Shown one piece after another: positions 46,340 to 53,515 of a stretch of 64,000 nucleotides of DNA. This stretch comes from Thermophagus xiamenensis (lineage in GTDB: Bacteria; Bacteroidota; Bacteroidia; Bacteroidales; Marinilabiliaceae): assembly GCF_900112795.1 (NCBI RefSeq), contig NZ_FONA01000011.1:1-64000 (forward strand). The letters are read 5' to 3'. The stretch's first letter is position 1. Each line of letters opens with the position of its first letter. The notes under the pieces were generated by a model. That model was not told where the DNA came from, ran no database searches, and worked only from the letters and a program-made list of their open reading frames with translations. Made by a program: the position numbers and the translations under genes.

Positions 46340-46732
46340 ATGAATCGACAATCTGTACCCCCAATCTTTGCAACCATTACGATGGGCCTTGAGGAGGGTT
46401 ATACCCGTAAAGCCATCGAAAAACAAGAGGTTATTTCCTGGCTCCAAAAATATCAAACCAATTTGTTAAAGGAGAAAAAGATTGGATTAAGCATTAGTTT
46501 ATCTCATTGTGAAATCGTTTTTGGCGGGCAGGTTGAACCGCATTTGAGATTAAGACTGATTAATTATCCCAAATTTAAAATGGATGCTGCCCGTTTTAAA
46601 GAGGCTGTGGATAATCTTACGCAGCAATTGATGCAAGTTTTTAAACAAAACCGAATGGTGATAGAATATTGGGACGAGACTGTCATGTTTGAAAACAGTT
46701 CCGATATTGATCCTCTGATTTTGCAGGATTGA
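46340..46732 (+). CDS. Unrecognised 130-aa protein downstream of nadE
   Basis: I do not recognise this family. It has no signal peptide or membrane helix. Composition and predicted alternation suggest an alpha/beta fold: strand FATITMGL, helix KAIEKQEVISWLQKYQTNLL, strand LSISLSHCEIVFGG, strand HLRLRLINYPKF, helix FKEAVDNLTQQLMQVFKQ and strand MVIEYWDETVMFE. That order is close to a ferredoxin-like beta-alpha-beta pair. It begins 33 nt after nadE on the same strand, so it could serve NAD metabolism, but that is only context. Confidence 0.7.
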   Translation: MNRQSVPPIFATITMGLEEGYTRKAIEKQEVISWLQKYQTNLLKEKKIGLSISLSHCEIVFGGQVEPHLRLRLINYPKFKMDAARFKEAVDNLTQQLMQVFKQNRMVIEYWDETVMFENSSDIDPLILQD

Positions 46733-46936
46733 ACCCGCGGTGTAGAGTATTCACCGGTGACTGTCCTCCGTCTTTAAATTCCCTTTGACCAAATGAGGCT
46801 TGGCCGGAACCATTCTTCAAAAAGATTAAGTGGGATTTATGGGGCTGGTACAATAGATTGCGTAGGATACAAAAACGTTTGTAGACAATAAATTTGAGAT
46901 GGTATTTGACCCCCCAACCGGGTCTCATCCAAACGT

Positions 46937-47224
46937 ATGATGAATATTAACAGTCTCCGACCTTTTATGCGCAACACCGAGATGTTTATGCGCATGTCCG
47001 AGACCTTAATGCGCAACACCGAGGAGCTTATGCGCATGTCCGAGACCTTTATGCGCAACGCCGAGGGGTTTATGCGCAGGTCTGAGACCTTTATGCGCAG
47101 CACCGAGGGGTTTATGCGCAGGTCTGAGACCTTTATGCGCAGCACCGAGATGTTTATGCGCAGCACCGAGACCTTTTTGCAGACTTCCAACTCCGAAATT
47201 ATGGGTTGTCTCGCTCCCTCATGA
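46937..47224 (+). CDS. Possible heptad-repeat protein encoded by a minisatellite
   Basis: This 95-aa open frame starts MMNINSLRP and then has ten seven-residue repeats of the form FMR(N/S)TE(M/G/T). It ends in a 17-residue non-repeat tail. A Phe or Leu every seventh residue with Arg and Glu between could make an amphipathic helix or coiled coil. The other strand is also open (46837-47190, heptads like VLRIKVSDLRINPS), because the 21-bp unit contains no stop in either of these frames. No ribosome-binding site is clear, so it may be non-coding. Confidence 0.3.
   Translation: MMNINSLRPFMRNTEMFMRMSETLMRNTEELMRMSETFMRNAEGFMRRSETFMRSTEGFMRRSETFMRSTEMFMRSTETFLQTSNSEIMGCLAPS
46964..47173. repeat. 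21-bp minisatellite, ten units
   Basis: Ten head-to-tail 21-bp units start TTTATGCGCA and end CCGAG plus three variable bases. Odd and even units tend to alternate (AACACCGAG versus ATGTCCGAG, later AGCACCGAG versus AGGTCTGAG), so the duplication step was probably 42 bp. There are no unique spacers. Confidence 0.92.
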
Positions 47225-47267
47225 CCGGGGAGAAGAATGATAGTCCTTAACGTTCATTGATAAAGCG

Positions 47268-48248
47268 TTAGAAGAGCCCTTCCACGAAATTATCGAACTC
47301 CACATTTTCCAGATAATTTTCTAACTGTATGGATTTCAGTTTTTCTTTTAACTGTTGCGGCTCATGAGGTGTTCCGTTCAGAAGGTTTTCCAATTCACTG
47401 ATGTCGCGTGAGCCAAAGAAATCGCCGAATATTTTGGTGTGTTGAATAATGCCTTTTTGCACATCCAGATTTATTTCAATAAAACCGCCTTTCGTTTTTA
47501 TTCCTTTCTGGAAGTTATATTGAGGGGAGGTTCCAAAGTTCCAGTCCCAGGTGCCATATTTTTCATCCACCAGTTTGTTGATGGCCGAGATGTCGTTATC
47601 GGTCAGCTGGTATGTTTTCGAGTCGGGATATAAGCTTAGAATATGCTCAAAGATTCGGTTTTCGAAGGCTTCCAACGAGAGGGGTTGAGTCAGATGTTCC
47701 GAAATGTTGGTAACTCTGCTGCGTACCGATTTTACAGCCTTATCCTGAAATTTTAGCGGATTAACCTTTAATGCCTGGGATAAATCTGGTAGTTTGGAGC
47801 TGAAAAGCAGTGTTCCGTGCTGCAAAATTTTGCCGTTATAAATGCATTTGGCATTGCCTGAGAATTTTTTCCCCTTGATGGTTAAATCGTTTCGTCCCTC
47901 AAATCTGGCGTCAATACCAAGCGATTTTAACACGTCTAATATGGGACGGGTATATTTTTTAAAACCTTCGGTACTATTATTCTCTTTATTCATGATAAAA
48001 GAGAAGTTGAGATTTCCGGGGTCATGAAATACTGCACCACCTCCGGACAAGCGCCTTATCACATCAATGTTATTGGCTTTGACGTAATCTACATTAATCT
48101 CGGCCAATGTGTTTTGATGTTTTCCTACAATTATTGAAGGACCATTTATATATAGATAAAAACATTCATCGGTTTTGTTATTCAATAAAAACTCTTCGGT
48201 GGCCAGGTTAAAGGCCGGATTAAGCGTGTTTGAACGAATACACAACAT
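47268..48248 (-). CDS. lplA: Lipoate--protein ligase A
   Basis: This 326-aa enzyme activates lipoate with ATP and attaches it to lipoyl domains. Marks are RRLSGGGAVFHDPGNLNFSF, the lysine-containing NDLTIKGKKFSGNAKC and the C-terminal small domain (about 250-326) needed for the adenylation step, so it is the full-length type. Its targets would include the glycine cleavage H-protein and 2-oxoacid dehydrogenases. Its start is 4 nt after the cupin gene. Confidence 0.93.
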   Translation of the reverse strand: MLCIRSNTLNPAFNLATEEFLLNNKTDECFYLYINGPSIIVGKHQNTLAEINVDYVKANNIDVIRRLSGGGAVFHDPGNLNFSFIMNKENNSTEGFKKYTRPILDVLKSLGIDARFEGRNDLTIKGKKFSGNAKCIYNGKILQHGTLLFSSKLPDLSQALKVNPLKFQDKAVKSVRSRVTNISEHLTQPLSLEAFENRIFEHILSLYPDSKTYQLTDNDISAINKLVDEKYGTWDWNFGTSPQYNFQKGIKTKGGFIEINLDVQKGIIQHTKIFGDFFGSRDISELENLLNGTPHEPQQLKEKLKSIQLENYLENVEFDNFVEGLF

Positions 48249-48252
48249 ATGG

Positions 48253-48582
48253 TTAAGCTTTAATCATTGTTAGCACCATTTTAAATTTTTCCTTTGCTTC
48301 CACAGCATGTGGAACATTTGCCGGCATGATTATCATTTGACCTACGTTTACGACATATTCCTTTTTGTTGATGATGATGGTCCCTGAACCATCAATAACC
48401 TGAACTATGGCATCAAAAGGTGCCGAATGTTCACTCAAATTTTGGCCCTTATCGAAGGCAAACAACGTGATATTGCCTTTATCGCTTCGGGTAATTATTT
48501 TACTTACGGTTGAACCTGATACGTATTCAACCATGTCTTTAAGGGTGTGAACCTCGCCGGCATTAAAGTTTCTTTCTGACAT
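48253..48582 (-). CDS. Small cupin-domain protein
   Basis: This 109-aa single-domain cupin has the first motif around LFAFDKGQNLSEHSAPFDAIVQVIDG and the second around VGQMIIMPANVPHAVEA. The metal-binding histidines appear only in part (H in SEHSAP and H in PHAV), so metal binding is uncertain. There is no signal peptide. It is co-transcribed with lplA (4-nt gap). Function unknown. Confidence 0.85.
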   Translation of the reverse strand: MSERNFNAGEVHTLKDMVEYVSGSTVSKIITRSDKGNITLFAFDKGQNLSEHSAPFDAIVQVIDGSGTIIINKKEYVVNVGQMIIMPANVPHAVEAKEKFKMVLTMIKA

Positions 48583-48732
48583 TTATTTATGTTTTTATGG
48601 TTCTGAATTTAATGATGAGTCGGGGAACAAAGTTGTTTTGGTAATTATTATCCAACATCCGGTACCGGATAAATGTTTGATTTGGCCGATTAATGCTTAC
48701 AGATATTTATATGCTTCGGTTATAAATCCCTC

Positions 48733-49548
48733 TTATAATTTACCATGCCAAATGGTGTAATTTTCAGGCCAGGATATGTCGGTTTTTTGGGGAAAAATGC
48801 CATAAATGGCCGAACCACTGCCCGACATGGAAGCATATATTGCCCCATGATTATATAGGGTGGATTTAATTTGTCTGAGTTCCGGATATTGGGTAATAGC
48901 ATTATCCTCAAAATCGTTGAAAAGATTTTTATGCCATGTGTCTACAGGCTCTTTTAGGATGTTTTCAATGTTTTTGTCAGGTTGTTTAGGCTTGATGTTT
49001 CGGTAAGCTTCCGGGGTGGAAAGACCAACAGGTGGGATAACAATCATTATCCATTTATCGGATAGCGACAGGTCAATTGATGAAAAGACATTTCCTTTGC
49101 CTCTGGCCACCAATGGATAGTTGCGGATGAAGAAGGCACAATCGGCACCTAACCGGGCCGCATTTTCTTCCAATTCCTCTTGTTGCAAATTTAGTCCGTA
49201 TTGTTCGTTAAGCAATTTCAACATAAAAGCAGCATCGGCAGAACCACCTCCCAATCCTGCTCCGGCAGGAATATTTTTATGCAGATGAATTTTCAATGGC
49301 GGAATCGGGTGATTTTCCCTCAACAAACGTAGGGCTTTAATTACTAAATTGTCATCAGTACTATTCTCAACGTTGATGCCGGACGTGCTAAAGTGGTCGC
49401 TTTCATCTGTTTTATTGTCTATAACTTCCAGGACATCTCTGAATCCTTTTACCGGAACAAAAACAGTTTCAATGTTGTGGAAGCCGTCGGGCCTTTTCTC
49501 GGTTACAAACAATCCTAAATTAATCTTGGCATTGGGAAAAACCACCAT
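48733..49548 (-). CDS. ispE: 4-diphosphocytidyl-2-C-methyl-D-erythritol kinase
   Basis: This 271-aa GHMP kinase carries out the ATP-dependent phosphorylation in the non-mevalonate isoprenoid pathway (EC 2.7.1.148). Marks are the start MVVFPNAKINLGLFV, the phosphate-binding PAGAGLGGGSADAAFML and the C-terminal SMSGSGSAIYGIF. ATG 49548 is preferred over an in-frame TTG two codons upstream. Confidence 0.95.
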   Translation of the reverse strand: MVVFPNAKINLGLFVTEKRPDGFHNIETVFVPVKGFRDVLEVIDNKTDESDHFSTSGINVENSTDDNLVIKALRLLRENHPIPPLKIHLHKNIPAGAGLGGGSADAAFMLKLLNEQYGLNLQQEELEENAARLGADCAFFIRNYPLVARGKGNVFSSIDLSLSDKWIMIVIPPVGLSTPEAYRNIKPKQPDKNIENILKEPVDTWHKNLFNDFEDNAITQYPELRQIKSTLYNHGAIYASMSGSGSAIYGIFPQKTDISWPENYTIWHGKL

Positions 49549-49619
49549 AATCAATTATTTTTATCACAAAGAAAAGAGAGATTCTGCAAAGTTTGGTCTA
49601 ATCGCTAAAAAAAAATAAT

Positions 49620-51239
49620 ATGAGTTCTATGAAGTCTTTTTACATTGCTTTGATTTTGAATGTATTGCTAATGTTGAATGTTTCTTGCGAAAAAAAGTAT
49701 CCTCCTACTGATATGGCACGGCATGCTTTGATTCCAAAACCTGTTTCGGTGGAAGCAACACACGAAACCTTTGTTTTAAAAGATAAAGCTTCAGTATTTT
49801 ATGATTCCGGGAATGAGGCGTTAAAAAAAGAAGCCGAATATCTTGCAGCACTTTTGGGTAAGGCAACAGGATTCGATATTAAAGTAAAGGCTTCATCTGC
49901 CTTACCTTCGAGGGGCAATATTTTTTTAACTACTTCGATGGATGACGATTCATTGGAACATGAGGATGGGTATAAGTTGGAAATAGACCGGCGCTATGTG
50001 AAGATTTCGGCACCTCAACCCAAAGGTGTTTTTTATGGTATCCAAACGCTTCGTCAACTGTTTCCTGCCGAATTTGAAAAAGAAAATAAAGATGTAAAAG
50101 AAGAATGGTTTCTGCCTGCCGGAACAATACACGACTGGCCTGAATATCCCTATCGGGGGGCCATGCTCGATGTGTCGCGTCACTTTTTCGGAGTTGAAAC
50201 GGTGAAACGATTCATCGATTATCTTGCCATGTATAAGATGAATATTTTGCATCTGCACTTATCCGACGACCAGGGTTGGCGTATTGAGATTGAATCGTGG
50301 CCCAATCTTACCAAACATGGTGGAAGTACAGAGGTTGGAGGAGGCCCCGGAGGCTTTTTTACTAAAGATGAGTTTCGGGAAATTGTGGCTTATGCTTCAG
50401 AAAGGTATATCACCATTGTGCCGGAGATTGATATGCCGGGACATACCAATGCGGCATTGGCGTCTTATCCGGAGTTGAATTGCGATGGCAAAGCACCAGA
50501 ATTGTATACCGGAACTAGAGTGGGGTTCAGTACTCTGTGTACCCATAAGGAAATCGTTTATCAATTTGTTGACGATGTCGTAAGTGAAATTTCGGAGTTA
50601 AGTCCGGGACCCTGGTTTCATATAGGCGGGGATGAATCGCATTCAACAAAACATGATGATTACGTTCGTTTTGTAAATAGGGTCCGCAAAATCGTTAAGT
50701 CTTATGGGAAAAAAATTATTGGCTGGGATGAAATAGCCCATGCCGATATCGACAGTGAAGATGTGGTTCAGTTTTGGGCCAGAGAAAAGAATGCTTTGCT
50801 CGGGGTAAAAAAAGGTGCCAAAGTAATTATGTCGCCATCCAAGCATGCCTACATGGATATGAAATATGATTCAACGACTGTGTTGGGACTTAAATGGGCC
50901 GGATATACAGAAGTGGATGATGGTTATAGCTGGGACCCGGCAACGTTGGTTGAAGGTATTGAACGTAGCCATATTTTAGGCATTGAAGCACCCTTGTGGT
51001 CTGAGACTATTGAAACTCTTGAAGATATTGAATATATGATTTTCCCTCGTCTGCCGGGTTATGCGGAAATTGGCTGGACATCATCAAAGCATCGCTCATG
51101 GGATGAGTATAAAATCCGCCTGGGTAAGCAAAAACAACGTTTCGAAGCCATGGGAATTAATTATTACCCATCTTCTTTAGTCCCCTGGCAAAATGAAGAG
51201 GATATTTTTATTGAGCCAATTGAAAAGGATAACAATTAA
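49620..51239 (+). CDS. GH20 beta-N-acetylhexosaminidase lipoprotein
   Basis: This 539-aa enzyme removes terminal beta-linked GlcNAc or GalNAc from glycans or chitooligosaccharides. The signal ends LMLNVSC, so it is a lipoprotein. An N-terminal GH20b-type domain (about 40-150) leads into the GH20 barrel (about 155-500). The catalytic pair is D338-E339 in HIGGDESH, with substrate marks MLDVSRHFFGVETVKRFID, HLHLSDDQGWRIEI and EIDMPGHTNAALASYP. It is encoded alone. Confidence 0.95.
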   Translation: MSSMKSFYIALILNVLLMLNVSCEKKYPPTDMARHALIPKPVSVEATHETFVLKDKASVFYDSGNEALKKEAEYLAALLGKATGFDIKVKASSALPSRGNIFLTTSMDDDSLEHEDGYKLEIDRRYVKISAPQPKGVFYGIQTLRQLFPAEFEKENKDVKEEWFLPAGTIHDWPEYPYRGAMLDVSRHFFGVETVKRFIDYLAMYKMNILHLHLSDDQGWRIEIESWPNLTKHGGSTEVGGGPGGFFTKDEFREIVAYASERYITIVPEIDMPGHTNAALASYPELNCDGKAPELYTGTRVGFSTLCTHKEIVYQFVDDVVSEISELSPGPWFHIGGDESHSTKHDDYVRFVNRVRKIVKSYGKKIIGWDEIAHADIDSEDVVQFWAREKNALLGVKKGAKVIMSPSKHAYMDMKYDSTTVLGLKWAGYTEVDDGYSWDPATLVEGIERSHILGIEAPLWSETIETLEDIEYMIFPRLPGYAEIGWTSSKHRSWDEYKIRLGKQKQRFEAMGINYYPSSLVPWQNEEDIFIEPIEKDNN

Positions 51240-51680
51240 TGACCATAATTCATTTAAGAATTAATATATATTCGTAGGAAAGTAATGTTATTTACCGTTT
51301 AACCATACGGGTATTAATTTTATTTTGGTGGGATGAAACGAGCATTTCAACAAGGTTTTTAGTCATTAGTCAACAGTCATTAGTGATTAGTATTGATTGA
51401 CTAATGACTAACGACTAACCACTAACGACTAACCTTAAGTTGCATGTTAACAAATGATTAGATAAATTGTGTATTAATGAAACGAGCATGACAATGAGAG
51501 ATTTTCACAAAAGAGAATGTATAAAACTCTTTGTCATGCGAGTTCCATCAGGCCAATGAATTAGATAAATTTTATACTGATGAAACGAGCATGGCGACTT
51601 TTGCCACAAAAGGACATGTATAAATTTAGTTAAGCCATGCGAGTTCCATTCGGCCAATGAGTTAAATAAATTATATACGA
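51240..51680. other. Repeat-filled spacer upstream of the acetyltransferase gene
   Basis: Almost entirely repeat array (51333-51686). Before it, CCGT-N-ACGG (about 51297-51310) followed by a T-rich run could be a weak terminator for the GH20 gene. Confidence 0.6.
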
Positions 51681-51686
51681 ATGAAA
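51333..51686 (+). repeat. Array of ATGAAACGAG repeats running into a start codon
   Basis: Units begin at 51333, 51477 and 51580. The first is 144 bp because GTCATTAG/ACTAATGAC strings are inserted, the second 103 bp and the third 101 bp. The next period falls exactly on 51681, where ATGAAA is the start of the acetyltransferase gene. The second unit has GCATGACA pairing with TGTCATGC, where the third has GCATGGC with GCCATGC: a compensatory change in the outer stem. Confidence 0.85.
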
Positions 51687-52202
51687 TTACAACATCAACA
51701 GGTCAGATTAAGACAATTAAAACAATCGGATGTCAGCCAATTGGCTCAACTCTTAAATAACCCCAAAATCCTGGATAATTTACGGGATTCAATACCTTTT
51801 CCTTATTTTGAATCAGATGCGCTGAAGTTTGTTGACCTTTGTAACAAAATGGACCCTTTAAGGAATTTTGCCATTGAGTATGACGGACAATTGGTGGGTA
51901 CCATTGGTCTGGAACAGGAAACAGATGTTTATCGGTTAAGTGGACAACTGGGATACTGGATAGGTGAACCCTTTTGGGGTAAAGGCATTGCCACTACCGC
52001 GGTGAATTTAATGGTAGACTATGGCTTCAAAAGTCTGGAACTAATTAGAATTCATGCCTGCGTTTTTTCTTTCAATAAAGCCTCGCAACGAGTACTGGAA
52101 AAGAATGGTTTCAAATTGGAAGGTATTTTTGAAAAAGCTGTTATCAAAAACAATATGATTTTTGATGAGTACCATTTTGCAAAAGTTAATGGCAAATCCT
52201 GA
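51681..52202 (+). CDS. GNAT-family (RimJ/RimL-like) N-acetyltransferase
   Basis: This 173-aa acetyl-CoA-dependent acetyltransferase has the pattern of ribosomal-protein or peptide acetylases: VRLRQLKQSDVSQLAQLL at the start, GYWIGEPFWGKGIATTAVNLM as the acetyl-CoA loop and ACVFSFNKASQRVLEKNGF near the end. The substrate is unknown. Its ATGAAA start sits exactly at the period of the upstream repeat, so the leader is made of repeat DNA. Confidence 0.9.
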   Translation: MKLQHQQVRLRQLKQSDVSQLAQLLNNPKILDNLRDSIPFPYFESDALKFVDLCNKMDPLRNFAIEYDGQLVGTIGLEQETDVYRLSGQLGYWIGEPFWGKGIATTAVNLMVDYGFKSLELIRIHACVFSFNKASQRVLEKNGFKLEGIFEKAVIKNNMIFDEYHFAKVNGKS

Positions 52203-52904
52203 CGGATATATGTTGAAAATAGTTTCTTGATGGTGGGGTACATCAATTCAATCACCTCTATGCATGCGATTGAGTCGCATCGGGGCATGTGATTGAGTCG
52301 CATCGGAGCATGTGAATGAGTTGCTTTAAAAGATTATACTTTACTTCGTTGTATAAATTGGTATAATAATTAAAGCCAGGCTGGCAATTATTCTCTTAAA
52401 ATTCTTCAATCCCATAATTGAATCGGCAAAAATAATGCACGAAGTAAGGAATCTTTTGTTTTTCCACAATCTGTAGGTTACTGATTTGTATGTAAAGTTA
52501 TTTGCGCCTTTTCGAATTTGGTGGCGATATTTAAGATATTAATGTAACTTAAGCACAATTCATAGAAATCAGAGCAGAATAAATATCCGGGTTCATTTAA
52601 TCTCTGAAAATGATATAAAGAACCGGGCAAGGAAATAAGTATTACCACGACAGAAATATCTATAGGAAATACCTTGCATTAAGTACTCAGGCAGAAGGCA
52701 TGGATGGAATTTACCAATTTCATGATTGTGAACGGGGGATTTCCTCTTTAGTGAATTAAAGTGTGAGCGATGGATGTAATAGATTTTAAACTAATAATAT
52801 AAGTAAGTTTTATGCTGATTTTAAGGGAATGTCATAAATTTATGAAATGCCTGAATATGTATAATTAGATGGCATAAAAATCTTAAATCTAAAAAACTGG
52901 TAAG
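52203..52904. other. 700-base intergenic stretch
   Basis: Contains a 23-bp-period tandem repeat (52262-52320). The rest is AT-rich without a convincing frame or RNA. The upstream part may include a decayed gene, but no family was recognised. Confidence 0.5.
52262..52320. repeat. 23-bp tandem repeat, about 2.6 units
   Basis: Units starting GCATG(C/T)GATTGAGTCGCATC begin at 52262, 52285 and 52308; the last is partial. Function unknown. Confidence 0.8.
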
Positions 52905-53447
52905 ATGAGGTATGGCTTTTTAATGATAGTGCTTATTTCTGTATTGGTCTCGTGCACACCGGTTCGCTTTGACCAACCGCAACCGGATGGGGTGAAGACT
53001 TTAGCCGTTTTTCCGGACGACCTGACCGGATTTTATGTGGATGAGGATGGGGATACGCTTCTGGTTAAGGCCAATGGTTTCGAATATGGGTATGGAAATT
53101 CGGATTCTGAATGTCTGAAGCGGTCTTTGAATTCCGGTAAAATGGTAGTTAAGAAATACAAAGGGAACTATGTGTTAAGCTTGCATGAAGAAGATGAGTG
53201 GGATGTTTTTCTGGTTGAGCCGGACGATGATGGTTTTAATTTACGGATGATAGATATCGGTAATAAGGACAGAGAGAAAATGGATGAACTCAGTGCCATC
53301 ACAGATGTGGAAACCATAAAGAATGACCAGGGGGATGTGACATACTATTTGGTGCGCCCTTCCCGGTCGGAATTCAAACGTATTATGAAGCGTGGTTTTT
53401 TCGCTGAAAGAGAATATTTTAGGAAGGTGGAAAAACAGGTTGATTAA
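52905..53447 (+). CDS. Unrecognised lipoprotein
   Basis: This 180-aa lipoprotein has the signal MRYGFLMIVLISVLVSC (lipidated C17). The mature part is acidic with many short predicted strands, for example KKYKGNYVLSLHEEDEWDVFLVEPDDDGFNLRMI, and a basic helix near the C-terminus (SEFKRIMKRGFFAEREYF). I do not recognise the family. It is convergent with the SusR-like regulator gene. Confidence 0.8.
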   Translation: MRYGFLMIVLISVLVSCTPVRFDQPQPDGVKTLAVFPDDLTGFYVDEDGDTLLVKANGFEYGYGNSDSECLKRSLNSGKMVVKKYKGNYVLSLHEEDEWDVFLVEPDDDGFNLRMIDIGNKDREKMDELSAITDVETIKNDQGDVTYYLVRPSRSEFKRIMKRGFFAEREYFRKVEKQVD

Positions 53448-53515
53448 CCTGAATGGTTGATTGCGTTTTATATGATATCTGCCATGTTGGGAGAAAAGCT
53501 TCTGCTTCGCCCCGG

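Larger units (their letters stand above)
46733..47267. other. Spacer with 21-bp minisatellite
   Basis: Lies between the convergent 130-aa gene and lplA. It contains the minisatellite at 46964-47173. The flanks hold no recognised gene. Confidence 0.6.

Noticed and set aside
46964-47173. CRISPR array
   Set aside because: Repeats are 21 bp, directly abutting, without unique spacers, and no cas gene is near.
46837-47190. 117-codon minus-strand frame across the minisatellite (VLRIKVSDLRI repeats)
   Set aside because: It stays open only because the 21-bp unit has no stop in that frame; the non-repeat part matches nothing. Kept as part of the minisatellite finding only.
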